NCBI GenBank assembly: GCA_007135795.1
Contig: SLIE01000531.1
Span: 1 to 11,975 of the forward strand
DNA length: 11,975 nt
Source: Desulfobacterales bacterium
GTDB taxonomy: Bacteria > Desulfobacterota > Desulfobacteria > Desulfobacterales > Desulfosalsimonadaceae
Direction of reading: 5' to 3'
Numbering within the stretch: position 1 is the first letter of the stretch; every line of letters starts with the position of its first letter. The position numbers and the translations under genes are program-made. Shown here piece after piece: positions 1 through 7,289 of this stretch. The notes below the pieces were generated by a model, which did not search any database, was not told the origin of the DNA, and saw nothing but the letters and a program-made list of their open reading frames with translations.

Positions 1-206
1 TCATAATGCCCGCCAACATGCTCGCTATCTATAAATATCTGAGGTAATGTTTCCCGCCCCCCGCTTCTTTGTTTTGCCTCGGCAGCCCGGTCAGGATCAT
101 TTTCAATACGAAATTCCGAAAAGGAAACACCTTTTTTTTCCAGCAACTTTTTTGCTGCAATGGAATACGGGCAAGTACCTGTAGTATACATTTCCGCTTT
201 TGTCAT
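1..206 (-). CDS. Glutaredoxin (GrxC-like), 3' end cut off by window edge
   Basis: A thiol-disulfide oxidoreductase of the thioredoxin fold that would reduce disulfides or mixed glutathione disulfides in the cytoplasm. The first 68 codons are visible. The N-terminal strand leads into a T-C-P-Y-S active site at residues 11-15 (nucleophile Cys12). The substrate-binding cis-proline motif T-L-P-Q-I-F follows at residues 53-58, and the glutathione-contact region S-E-H-V-G-G-H begins at 61. Family members are about 85 residues, so roughly 15-20 residues lie beyond the edge. The ATG (204-206) is preceded by AAAGGTGA at good spacing. The second active-site residue is Ser, not the Cys of classic dithiol CPYC glutaredoxins, so a monothiol mechanism is likely. 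It is oriented away from the other genes and appears to start its own transcript. Confidence 0.9.
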   Translation of the reverse strand, partial: MTKAEMYTTGTCPYSIAAKKLLEKKGVSFSEFRIENDPDRAAEAKQRSGGRETLPQIFIDSEHVGGHY

Positions 207-430
207 TTGTCACCTTTACGAATGCAGATGGAATATTAGTTGTCATTCATCTTTGCAATGGTTGGGAAACATCGCCTGTTATCAGTAAGAATCATTACTC
301 ACACCTGAAAATTCCGGCATGGTTGAATATTTTTAGGTCAAAAACTTTCTCGCCAAGGCTGATTATACTATTGATATCTGAACCGATTCGGGGGTTTCAA
401 TGATTTTGTGACACCTCGGTCAGACGGCTT

Positions 431-529
431 ATTGCACCATACGGCTATGCCCCTTCAGCAATGCGAATTTCAACCTGGAGTACATTGGCAGATTCAAGGT
501 GCAAATTTCTGGAGGTTCGGAAATATTCG
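431..529 (+). repeat. Dispersed repeat, copy A
   Basis: This stretch aligns without gaps to 9406-9504 in the same orientation. Over the first 78 positions I count 62 identical bases (about 79%). The best block is AGATTCAAGGTGCAAATTT near the right side. The copy begins ATTGCACC and ends near GGTGCAAATTT, so its ends are loosely inverted (TGCACC / GGTGCA). No open frame is shared between the copies, so it looks like a non-coding repeat and not a protein domain. The rest of the 207-606 gap shows nothing else I can support. Confidence 0.7.
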
Positions 530-606
530 TGATAGAATGAAAGATCAAGTTGTAAATGTGTTTATATCAAACCTCTATGGACAGAGAAACCTTTAGCAAG
601 GCAGGT

Positions 607-1227
607 ATGAGTTTACAGAACCGCATAGACCCATGGGGAAATCTCAACAGAACCAGCGCTCGTGGCGCTTGGTTGGGTAATCGGGGGATTCTCCACAATG
701 AAAAAAAGGAGATCGTAGCTCCTTGGCGGCACAAGGCGTGGATAATCTGTAACCTTGAGTTTAAAGGTCGAAAACGGGAAGTTTTTAGTGCGAATAGCTA
801 TTCAGAACTTTTTTTTCTCGATGAAGCCACCGCATTGTCCGCTGGGCACAGGCCCTGTGCGGAATGCCGCAGGAAAAGATACACCGAATTCAAAACCGCT
901 TGGTGTAATGCTAACGCTTATGGAAACGTGGTGCCGGTAAGTCAAATTGACAAGCAGCTTCATTCAGAAAGGGCGATACGTAGTGGAGGGAAGGTCACAT
1001 TTGAAATAGAATTTTCCATGCTTCCGGAAGGAGCATTCATTGAAACAGGCAAGACGGCTTTACTGTTTTGGAAGGAAAAATTAAAGCGCTGGTCGTTCGA
1101 AGGCTACGAGTCGTTCGACTATCAACCAGCGCCGACTGAACCGGTCAAGGTCCTTACGCCTTTTTCAACAATTCAGCTCCTGCGCAGCGGGTTTCGTCCC
1201 CAGGTCCATGAAACAGCCATGCGATAG
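607..1227 (+). CDS. Conserved protein with Ada-like C-x2-C motif, unknown function
   Basis: A 206-residue soluble protein, which I recognise as a widespread uncharacterised family. The start is uncertain: ATGs also exist in frame at 556 and 577. I chose 607 because AAGG lies 5 bases upstream and the family's N-terminal Q-N-R-x-x-P-W-G pattern starts right after it. Visible conserved blocks are W-L-G-N-R-G-I-L-H (22-30), S-E-L-F-F-L-D-E-A-T-A-L (67-78), G-H-R-P-C-A-E-C-R-R (80-89) and V-L-T-P-x-S-T near residue 182. The RPCxxC block resembles the zinc-binding G-y-R-P-C-k-R-C segment of the N-terminal domain of Ada methyltransferase, but the rest of that domain is not evident. It lies 19 bp upstream of a DNA glycosylase gene on the same strand, which suggests an operon and a role in handling DNA damage. 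That role is inference. Confidence 0.8.
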   Translation: MSLQNRIDPWGNLNRTSARGAWLGNRGILHNEKKEIVAPWRHKAWIICNLEFKGRKREVFSANSYSELFFLDEATALSAGHRPCAECRRKRYTEFKTAWCNANAYGNVVPVSQIDKQLHSERAIRSGGKVTFEIEFSMLPEGAFIETGKTALLFWKEKLKRWSFEGYESFDYQPAPTEPVKVLTPFSTIQLLRSGFRPQVHETAMR

Positions 1228-1246
1228 CCAAGGGTAAAGGGAATCA

Positions 1247-1864
1247 ATGTATCCGGAAATTGTGAACGCCATCGATATTTCGAAACTATATAAAGCCGAT
1301 GACTCTTTTGTGATAATCGCCAAAGATTACGGGATTCCGCCAAACTGGAGAAGAACACCGGGTTTTTCGTCACTTTGCAGAATAATTCTTGGACAGCAGA
1401 TAAGTTTAGCATCTGCACGTGCCCACTTCGATAAGCTCCATTCATATCTTCCGGAGTTTATCCCAACGGAGATTGTTAAGCTGTCAGATGACGAAATGAG
1501 AAAATGCCAAATCAGTAAACAGAAAACACGGTATCTCCGTGCATTGGCCGTATCTGTAATCAATGACAATCTGGTACTTGAAAAACTGGAAACCATGCAT
1601 GAAGAAGAAATCTATGCCGCTCTTACCGCCATAAAAGGAATCGGCAAATGGACCGCAGATATCTATTTAATGTTTTGCCTGCAGCGGAAGGATGTTTTTC
1701 CTGCTGGGGATATCGCGGTACTGAATGCCGCGAGACAAATCTACAAGGTAAAAACAAAAGAAGAGCTTATTGTTTTTAGCGAGAAATGGAAACCTCTCAG
1801 GTCCCTTGCCACCTATTTCTTGTGGCATTACTACATAAGCAGCAGGAAAAGAGGAACCGTTTAG
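1247..1864 (+). CDS. HhH-GPD DNA glycosylase, 3-methyladenine DNA glycosylase II (AlkA) type
   Basis: A base-excision repair enzyme that would cleave the N-glycosidic bond of alkylated purines such as 3-methyladenine. The 205-residue protein shows I-I-L-G-Q-Q-I-S (46-53), the usual (I/V)-x-x-Q-Q-(I/V)-S block of this family. A helix-hairpin-helix follows with core L-T-A-I-K-G-I-G-K-W-T-A-D (126-138), then the catalytic aspartate in F-P-A-G-D (Asp155), and the C-terminal W-K-P-L-R-S-L-A-T-Y-F-L-W-H-Y (181-195). There is no iron-sulfur cysteine cluster, so it is AlkA/Mag-like and not EndoIII/MutY-like. It lacks the N-terminal domain of the longer E. coli AlkA and is close to the compact glycosylases. 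The ATG at 1247 follows AAAGGGA. It probably shares a transcript with the upstream C-x2-C protein. Confidence 0.9.
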   Translation: MYPEIVNAIDISKLYKADDSFVIIAKDYGIPPNWRRTPGFSSLCRIILGQQISLASARAHFDKLHSYLPEFIPTEIVKLSDDEMRKCQISKQKTRYLRALAVSVINDNLVLEKLETMHEEEIYAALTAIKGIGKWTADIYLMFCLQRKDVFPAGDIAVLNAARQIYKVKTKEELIVFSEKWKPLRSLATYFLWHYYISSRKRGTV

Positions 1865-2022
1865 GTTTGCCATCCTAACACCTTGAACAACCCGGATGCG
1901 GATCGCCTCCCCCTGCTTTTGGGTCAAACGTTCTCCCGCCTTGCGATTTCATGCTATAAACCATTGCAAAAAAAAAAGCTGTTTATGCCTATCTGAAGTT
2001 CTGGGTAGCACGAATAATTGCA

Positions 2023-2172
2023 TCAGGGAGCAGCTTCATTTTCGCGGCCCGCCACCATTGATGATGGAACGGGTTCAATGCAGCCAAAATCACAAATGTC
2101 TTCCGGCTCGTGCGTGACAAGCACCACGGGAACCGACAATTTTCTCTGGATTTGTTTCAGATCCCTCCTCAT
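2023..2172 (-). pseudogene. Relic of an ABC-transporter ATPase (ModC/PotA-like)
   Basis: On the minus strand, 2083-2172 encodes M-R-R-D-L-K-Q-I-Q-R-K-L, then V-P-V-V-L-V-T-H-E-P-E-D-I. This matches the segment of importer-type ATPases that runs from after the D-loop through the switch histidine (H-loop). No Walker A, signature or Walker B sequence lies upstream in any frame that I could find. After ...D-I-C-D-F-G the sequence diverges and stops at 2023. Only about 30 recognisable codons remain, so this is a dead fragment. Molybdate or polyamine/spermidine-type importers are the nearest in flavour, but the substrate cannot be told. Confidence 0.55.
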
Positions 2173-2570
2173 CGCGCCAATTTCATAACAGCTTTTCATT
2201 GTCTTGGTTTCGCTGGGGAGGTTTTTGGGACAGGTAGACAATTTCTGGTAGTGCACAATATGGCTATCATGGCTCGCGGCAAAATCTCTTCCAATTGAGC
2301 ACATTGTCAAAATATTCCACTGCAACTCTGTCGTCAATTTTAAAAAATTAACTGTCAACCCGAAGATATAGGAATACCCTTTGTCTGTTATCTCGAATTC
2401 AACAGAAATGTCTATAATTTCTTGATACTAAATAAGCTATCGGATCATTGCAATCCACAGACATAAACCTTATAAGTTTGCCAGGAACTTTTAAACTTAC
2501 AAGAAACCACTCTATCGTCCGTCACCATCCAGATCGTTTATCCAAAGATCAAATAATACGGGAGTATGCT
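2173..2570. other. Gene-less stretch before the small orphan gene
   Basis: I see no supportable gene here. The frame of the downstream gene can be extended upstream to a TTG at 2448, but without a ribosome site or recognisable protein features. A TATAAT occurs at 2413-2418 without a convincing -35 partner at 16-18 bp, so a promoter for the 2571 gene is possible but not established. Confidence 0.4.
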
Positions 2571-3008
2571 ATGAAAGCTGTCAGCCAATTATCGAACAGA
2601 GACCAAGTATTGTGGGCATTAAAAGAACATACGACGACAGATCCAAAATCAGCTTTATCAATTCGGGAAGCGCTCCAAAAGGTTGGGGTAAAGTTTTCCT
2701 CGTCCTCTCACAGCGCCGCCATGACAGGAATATGGAAAAAGTTTGGTTCGGTAGAAGGTGGGATGGGGTTATTTGAACGGGTACAAAAAGGACCCGGGTT
2801 TGCGTATTATAAATCAACGCCGGAAGTGGACGATTATATCCTGGAAAACTTCGAGAATCTGCATACTACAAAGCCGGAAGAAACCCGTGAACCCGTTGCG
2901 GATGTTGGCACATCTGCTGTTGCCCCTGCAACAACGTTGAATGTCAACTTGAAAGTGACCTGGGACATAAACCTGAATTTTAAGGGACTGAAGGATTTGT
3001 TTAAGTAA
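2571..3008 (+). CDS. Hypothetical protein, possible winged-helix-like N-terminal domain
   Basis: A 145-residue protein I do not recognise. I chose the ATG at 2571 because GGAG lies 6 bases upstream, although the frame is open back to a TTG at 2448. Residues 7-45 (L-S-N-R-D-Q-V-L-W-A-L-K, then S-I-R-E-A-L-Q-K) have the helix-turn-helix rhythm of small winged-helix proteins. They are followed by a glycine/aromatic segment G-M-G-L-F-E-R-V-Q-K-G-P-G-F-A-Y-Y (64-80). A low-complexity linker rich in P, E, T and A spans about 100-122. A short hydrophobic/basic tail with alternating N, L, V and K (123-145) looks like a beta strand plus helix. There is no signal peptide or membrane segment. It stands alone, with no neighbour to suggest a role. 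Confidence 0.7.
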   Translation: MKAVSQLSNRDQVLWALKEHTTTDPKSALSIREALQKVGVKFSSSSHSAAMTGIWKKFGSVEGGMGLFERVQKGPGFAYYKSTPEVDDYILENFENLHTTKPEETREPVADVGTSAVAPATTLNVNLKVTWDINLNFKGLKDLFK

Positions 3009-3518
3009 TTGGAATGTTGGAAACATTATATAATATTCGCCCGTAAAAATCTTTCTGATTTGCTTATTGAAATCGGCGTATTGCATCAGCTCTTTCGAGG
3101 GGTGGTTCTTACCTGAGGAGACACGTCCGATCATTTTCTTGTGTTCCGTTTTTTACCTTCAGCTCCTTGTATCTTGCAGCCTTTGTCGACTGTATTCAAA
3201 ATACCGGGTGCTATATAAGGTTTCACTGAATATTCGCTGGCACCCATCCAAACCCTTGAATTGATCGCCGCGGTCGTCTTTTACCGGCGGAAAGATCAAT
3301 GTTGCGGACTCAATGATCGGCAGGGCAGAAACAGTGGTTTATAGTGAATTGAGAGCGTATGGCAAAAAAAATTATGCGTCGGAATCTGCAGTTGTTTCTT
3401 ATTGCAAATTGCAAAGAAAAGAATTATGTTCTATGTTTAACCATAAACTATCTTTTTTTCCTGGTGCGGACAATTACAAAAGGCGCGATCATGGAATTTT
3501 CAAAAAAGTTCCGGATCT
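3009..3518. other. Gene-less stretch with one structured inverted repeat
   Basis: No convincing gene is present in either strand. The only structure is at 3260-3300: ATTGATC and GATCAAT as outer arms, with CCG-C-GGT and ACC-GG-CGG as imperfect inner arms around an eight-base loop. It lacks a T-run, so it is not an obvious terminator. Confidence 0.4.
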
Positions 3519-3575
3519 GATGCACTCGTAAAAAACTCGCGATCGGACGGTTTTTGTAAAAAAGGTCAAGATCAG
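3519..3575 (+). repeat. CTCGTAAAA-family dispersed repeat, copy 1
   Basis: The stretch starts GATGCACTCGTAAAAA, continues CTCGCGATCGGA, and then reaches TTTTTGTAAAAAA. Copy 2 (from 4551) has the same opening, CGCGATCAGA and CTTTGTAAAAAAA at the same relative positions with a 2-3 base indel. Copy 3 (from 8452) shares the opening only. After about 57 bases copies 1 and 2 diverge. It lies upstream of the TetR gene, in a region with no other gene. Confidence 0.65.
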
Positions 3576-3753
3576 TGCGGCCGGGCAAGGTCGTGCATTG
3601 AAGCGGGTGTCGGATGACATTATAGTACCGGAGAAGGTTGGTAATACTGCTTAAGGTGGTAGTCAAAATGAAAGGCCATTATGCCAACTATGGTGTTGAA
3701 AACAAATGCCGATTTTTCAAAGCATCCGTTAAGCACAGCACAAGGACCGTGAT

Positions 3754-4434
3754 ATGGTATACCGACGAACACCCCGCATGCAGAAGCGGGTCGACCAGCG
3801 CAGGCGCGAAATACTGGAAGCTACCGAGGAGCTTATCGCGGAAAAAGGTTTTCTCGCCACCACCATGAACGATGTCGCGGCAAGGGCAAAAACATCCATT
3901 GGTAACGTGTATTTTCATTTCAGCAACAAAGACGAGATCGTGCTTGCGGTCATCGATCGTCTGTGCGAGGAAATATGGCAGGTCGACGAACTTGCCGGTA
4001 TCGATATCGATACCGCAGGATGCCATCCCTATACACTCGAAGCGCTTGACGATTACCTTACCGTGATGGCCCTGTTTTCGAACAAGCGTTTTGCCGAGGC
4101 AATAGCTGGCGGGTCGGGGCATCCCGGTTTCCGGGAACATGTCATTGGTTTTTTTGAAAAGCGAGCGACCTTGCGATATGAGAAATATGCCGATTTCTAC
4201 CAGGGTATCGATCGGGACCTGGCGTTTGCGTGCCACTTCGGATCTGTTGTCAATGTTTTGCTGAAAGTCATCACGGGCCGCTTGGATCGAAGCCCGGAAT
4301 CGGCCGGCCTGTTCCTTGCCCGCTGGAAGCTCCAGGCGCGCGGCATCGATCCGGAGATCACGACCGCCATCATGGATGAACTCTGTTCCATGGCGCGCAA
4401 AATCGAATCGCTTTCCTCCCCCCCCGACCAATGA
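3754..4434 (+). CDS. TetR/AcrR-family transcriptional regulator of the efflux operon
   Basis: A 226-residue one-component repressor. The DNA-binding domain fills residues 15-65. A first helix (R-R-E-I-L-E-A-T-E-E-L-I-A-E-K-G-F) is followed by the helix-turn-helix T-M-N-D-V-A-A-R-A-K-T-S-I-G-N-V-Y-F-H-F (37-56) and S-N-K-D-E-I (57-62), all diagnostic of the family. The C-terminal ligand-binding/dimer domain is divergent, so the inducer cannot be predicted. The ATG at 3754 follows AAGGA at 7 bp. A hairpin terminator follows the stop codon. The efflux genes begin 414 bp downstream on the same strand behind a promoter carrying two palindromes, so this protein most likely represses them in trans, with release on ligand binding. 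That regulatory link is inference. Confidence 0.9.
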   Translation: MVYRRTPRMQKRVDQRRREILEATEELIAEKGFLATTMNDVAARAKTSIGNVYFHFSNKDEIVLAVIDRLCEEIWQVDELAGIDIDTAGCHPYTLEALDDYLTVMALFSNKRFAEAIAGGSGHPGFREHVIGFFEKRATLRYEKYADFYQGIDRDLAFACHFGSVVNVLLKVITGRLDRSPESAGLFLARWKLQARGIDPEITTAIMDELCSMARKIESLSSPPDQ

Positions 4435-4446
4435 CACACCCGTAAA

Positions 4447-4480
4447 AACACCCTTCACTTCCTCAGCGGTGAAGGGTGTT
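4447..4480 (+). terminator. Hairpin terminator after the TetR gene
   Basis: A perfect 12-bp stem, AACACCCTTCAC (4447-4458) with GTGAAGGGTGTT (4469-4480), and a 10-base loop, begins 12 bases after the TGA. The downstream T-tract is weak (CTTTG), but the stem also has an A-rich 5' flank, so it might act in both directions. It separates the regulator's transcript from the efflux operon. Confidence 0.7.
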
Positions 4481-4550
4481 CTTTGCGAATTCGTAAATTC
4501 CAATTGTGTCGGCTCCCGACAGTTGCCCTTCTTTCATTAAAGACAATCCA

Positions 4551-4703
4551 GATGCACTCGTAAAAGTCGCGATCAGATGACTTTGTAAAAAAATCCAAGC
4601 TCAAGGTTTGTCCAATTTCGAAGGACGCGGATTACTGAGCACATGTGAGTTTCTGAGAAACTGCGCATAGCTCAGACATTGGACTTTTGCGGAATGATGA
4701 ATC
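4551..4703. repeat. MITE-like inverted-repeat element (CTCGTAAAA family, copy 2)
   Basis: The left end GATGCACTCGTAAAAGTC is mirrored at the right end by GACTTTTGCGGAATGATGAATC (8 of 9 matching in the inner GTAAAAGTC part). Inside it, GTCCAAT (4610-4616) pairs with ATTGGAC (4678-4684). Next CTGAGC (4635-4640) pairs with GCTCAG (4670-4675), then ATGTG with CGCAT, and AGTTTC (4648-4653) with GAAACT (4657-4662) around a TGA loop. The whole unit of about 153 bp could fold into one long hairpin. It has no coding capacity. It sits between the TetR gene and the efflux promoter. The end points are approximate. Confidence 0.65.
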
Positions 4704-4718
4704 TCTTTTTTTAAGAAC

Positions 4719-4731
4719 AGAATCAGATTCT
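4719..4731. promoter_or_regulatory. Putative operator 1, AGAATCAGATTCT
   Basis: A perfect 6+1+6 palindrome just upstream of the -35 box of the efflux promoter. It differs from operator 2 only at the central base. The two centres (4725 and 4757) are 32 bp apart, about three helical turns. Assignment to the TetR-family protein encoded upstream is inference from position. Confidence 0.7.
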
Positions 4732-4739
4732 TTTTTTTG

Positions 4740-4768
4740 TTGACAAAAATAGAATCGGATTCTATGTA
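4740..4768 (+). promoter_or_regulatory. Promoter of the tolC-hlyD-permease operon
   Basis: A consensus -35 TTGACA at 4740-4745 is followed by a 17-bp spacer and TATGTA at 4763-4768 as a weaker -10. Transcription would start near 4775, giving a leader of about 70 bases before the GTG at 4848. The spacer is almost filled by a palindrome (operator 2), so a bound repressor would exclude RNA polymerase. Confidence 0.75.
4749..4765. promoter_or_regulatory. Putative operator 2, ATAGAATCGGATTCTAT
   Basis: A perfect 17-bp palindrome (8+1+8) inside the -35/-10 spacer, sharing the core AGAATC-n-GATTCT with operator 1. Size and placement fit a TetR-family homodimer site. Confidence 0.75.
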
Positions 4769-4847
4769 TTGTTCCAACGAATGAAAAAAGACTGTTGTCG
4801 CTGATGCAGGCTTTCAGGCAGGAAAAGAAGTCAAAAGAGGGTGGAAC

Positions 4848-6263
4848 GTGAAAAGAGGATTCTGGGTCAGGACGGTTTTGATGTCGGTGCTGATTGTATT
4901 CCATGCGGCTGGTGTCGCAGACGCGCAAACTTCAAAAGCGCCATGTCTGGATGAAGTGCTCCAGCAGGCGATTCTGCATGACAGGGAAGTGGAGATAGCC
5001 GGCCATAAGGCCGAAGCTGCGGCCATCGAAAGGCGAAAGGCCGTGGAATCCTACCTTCCGCGGATCGGGCTAGAGTCAAGCTTTCGGGTCATCGATGAAG
5101 CGATCGGGACAGACCCCTTTATCCTTCCTCCACCGGCTGACATGGTCCGGATGCCGTCCATAACGCTTCAGGAAAAGCGGACGTTTCGGGCCGGAATCGA
5201 AGTCAGTCAGCTTCTGTTCAGCGGTTTCGAGGTTCCCCGGAAAATCCGGGCAGCCGATCATGGTCACATGGCCGCGCAATTCTTGACCGAAGCAAAAAAA
5301 CAGCATCTCGTACTGTCGGTTGCCGGCCTCTACGACAGTCTTTCCCTTACGGAGCAAGCCCTGGCGCTGATGGACAGGGAGCATGAACGCCTCGCAGCGG
5401 AAAAAGAAAAGGCAATGAAAGCTTTTTCAGAGGGGCTGATTCCCTATTACGACCTTGCGCGCCTGGACACGGCCATCAACGAGATATATAGCAGGCGGAT
5501 AGAAATCCGGGGAAAGCGGCATCTCGCGGCATTGCGCCTGGAACAAGTAAGTGGCATCGACCGGGATCGCTTTTTCGGCGACGTTCCTGAACTGGCGGTG
5601 ATCGAAATGCCTCCCGGGATCGATCCGGCGCGCCCGCCGGCGTCCGGATCGGGAGGCGGTGAGCGTTCCAGCGGGATGCACGCCGCCCCTGTCAATGGTG
5701 ACCCGCCGGATGTCAAGGCGCTTTACGAAGCCCGCCAGGCGGCCGGATACCTTTACCAGGCAGAGCGGAGTGCCTATCTTCCAAAGGTTGTCGCCTTCTA
5801 CCGTCATGAGCTCTACGAGGACGACTTGTCTGTTCTGGAACCGGCGCGTGCAGGGGGCGTGCTCCTTCGGTGGGATCTGTTCACGGGGCTTTCCCGCTCC
5901 CGGGAAGTTCAACAGGCGAATATTGAGCAGCAGATTGCCCGCAGCCGCCTGGCGGACGCACGCCTGGATGCGGCAATGGGCCGGGAGCAGGCCTCGGTCA
6001 ACGAAGCCGTAGCGCGGCAGCAAATCGAGGCGGCGGATGCAAATCTGAAGTCCGTTGCGCTTTCGCTTGAGCTGGCCTCGGAGCGTTATGATGCCGGCCT
6101 TGCACCGGTCTCGGAATTCCTCGAAGCACGGGCTGATTACCAGCGAGCCCGCCTATCCAGGATGGAAGCCGTATACCAGCAACGTCGCGCTGCAATGGAT
6201 AGTCTCTATACCCACGGCATGCTATCAATCGAAACCGTATTAAATATAGGAAAAAAACTATGA
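4848..6263 (+). CDS. TolC-family outer-membrane efflux protein
   Basis: The outer-membrane duct of a tripartite pump, expected to form a trimeric beta-barrel plus alpha-helical periplasmic tunnel. The 471-residue product starts at GTG 4848 with AGAGG 7 bp upstream. This start gives a clear signal peptide: basic M-K-R, a hydrophobic core to about residue 22, and probable cleavage after A-D-A (residue 26). The mature part is largely amphipathic helix rich in A, E, R and L, with the typical internal duplication. Each half holds a long helical pair (for example K-A-E-A-A-A-I-E-R-R-K-A-V-E near 47-61, and S-L-E-L-A-S-E-R-Y-D-A-G-L-A-P near 405-420). The R-Y-D-A-G-L pattern with a following L-E-A-R-A-D-Y is a family hallmark. 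It is the first gene of the operon and overlaps the next by ATGA. Confidence 0.92.
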   Translation: MKRGFWVRTVLMSVLIVFHAAGVADAQTSKAPCLDEVLQQAILHDREVEIAGHKAEAAAIERRKAVESYLPRIGLESSFRVIDEAIGTDPFILPPPADMVRMPSITLQEKRTFRAGIEVSQLLFSGFEVPRKIRAADHGHMAAQFLTEAKKQHLVLSVAGLYDSLSLTEQALALMDREHERLAAEKEKAMKAFSEGLIPYYDLARLDTAINEIYSRRIEIRGKRHLAALRLEQVSGIDRDRFFGDVPELAVIEMPPGIDPARPPASGSGGGERSSGMHAAPVNGDPPDVKALYEARQAAGYLYQAERSAYLPKVVAFYRHELYEDDLSVLEPARAGGVLLRWDLFTGLSRSREVQQANIEQQIARSRLADARLDAAMGREQASVNEAVARQQIEAADANLKSVALSLELASERYDAGLAPVSEFLEARADYQRARLSRMEAVYQQRRAAMDSLYTHGMLSIETVLNIGKKL

Positions 6264-7273
6264 ACACGAAACGGCTTAAAAGGTGGGGCCTGGTGTTGTT
6301 TTTCATTTGCGCCTTTGTAATCATGGGGTTTGCGGCCCACGCACATCGGGAGGACAGTGAGCATCCGCCGATGTCCGGAAAGGTTCGTTTCGAGACGATC
6401 CATGTTTCATCCAAGGTGCCAGGCCGGATTATAACCATTGCCGTGCGGGAAGGTGAGCGGGTGCGAAAAGGGGATGTGCTGGCCGTAATCGATGTGCCGG
6501 AAATCGGAGCCCGGGTGGAGGCTGCGGAAGGAGCCTTGAAAGCCGCTTCAGCAAAATACCGGATGGCCCTCGAGGGGGCGAGCGAATACGATCGCAAAAA
6601 GGTCCGATCGCAATATGAAGTGGCCCGATCGCAATATGATTATGCAAAAAACAGTTACCACCGTATCGCATCCATGAATGACGGGCGCTTGATCGCGCAG
6701 CAGGAGTACGAGCGTGTGAAATCGAACTACCTGGCTACCAGGGCGAATTTCGGGGCGGCCGAAGCCCACCTTGCGGATATCGAATCCGGTGTCAGGGCCG
6801 AAAAAATCGAGATGGCAGAAGGAAACATGCTCCGGGCGAAAGGCGCGCTCAGGGAAGCAAGAAGCACCTACAAAGAACGGGTCGTACGAGCGCCCACGGA
6901 TATGCGGATCGAGTCCGTTACCATGAAGCCAGGCGAGCTGGCCGCCCAGGGGTTTCCCCTCTTCACGGGTCATGCCGACGAAGCCCTGCATTTTCGTTTC
7001 ACTGCCCCCGAATCCGTTGTCCATTCGTTTTCAAGGGGTAAAAAATACGAGGTTCGCATGGCCTTCACGGGCTTGCGGGTTGATGTGGTGCTCGATGAGA
7101 TACTTGCGCTTCCCGGGTATGCCGCTGTCACCGCCATGTACCCGCGCAAGAAAACCGGAGAGACGGTGTACGAACTGAAATTCCGTCCTGCGGACGCTGT
7201 GGAGCCGGATGCCGTGCATCATAATATGCGGGTATTCATGGAAAACGCGCCGCAGGCAGGCGGCGCCAGATAA
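6260..7273 (+). CDS. HlyD-family periplasmic adaptor (membrane fusion protein)
   Basis: The adaptor that links the inner-membrane permease to the TolC duct. In the 337-residue protein, residues 8-27 form a single N-terminal membrane anchor. The first lipoyl half-motif is V-P-G-R-I-I-T-I-A-V-R-E-G-E-R-V-R-K-G-D (53-72). A long charged helical hairpin (about 82-205) is rich in A, E, K and R, as expected of the coiled coil. The second lipoyl half starts at V-R-A-P-T-D-M-R-I-E-S-V, followed by M-K-P-G-E-L-A-A-Q-G. A beta-barrel domain follows. It overlaps the tolC stop by ATGA, so translation is probably coupled. The permease gene starts 16 bp after its stop. Confidence 0.92.
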   Translation: MNTKRLKRWGLVLFFICAFVIMGFAAHAHREDSEHPPMSGKVRFETIHVSSKVPGRIITIAVREGERVRKGDVLAVIDVPEIGARVEAAEGALKAASAKYRMALEGASEYDRKKVRSQYEVARSQYDYAKNSYHRIASMNDGRLIAQQEYERVKSNYLATRANFGAAEAHLADIESGVRAEKIEMAEGNMLRAKGALREARSTYKERVVRAPTDMRIESVTMKPGELAAQGFPLFTGHADEALHFRFTAPESVVHSFSRGKKYEVRMAFTGLRVDVVLDEILALPGYAAVTAMYPRKKTGETVYELKFRPADAVEPDAVHHNMRVFMENAPQAGGAR

Positions 7274-7289
7274 CCGGGAGCTTATAACA

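Noticed and set aside
3313..3531. Small open frame upstream of TetR as a possible gene
   Set aside because: No ribosome site and no recognisable motif, and its end lies inside a dispersed repeat.
3688..4503. A 271-codon open frame on the minus strand opposite the TetR gene
   Set aside because: It is a mirror of the TetR coding sequence in a GC-rich gene. The plus strand has an unmistakable TetR domain and ribosome site.
5427..6023. Long minus-strand open frames within tolC, and likewise within hlyD at 6548-7024
   Set aside because: They are shadows of the clearly coding plus strand. Their Arg/Pro/His-rich composition has no recognisable domains.
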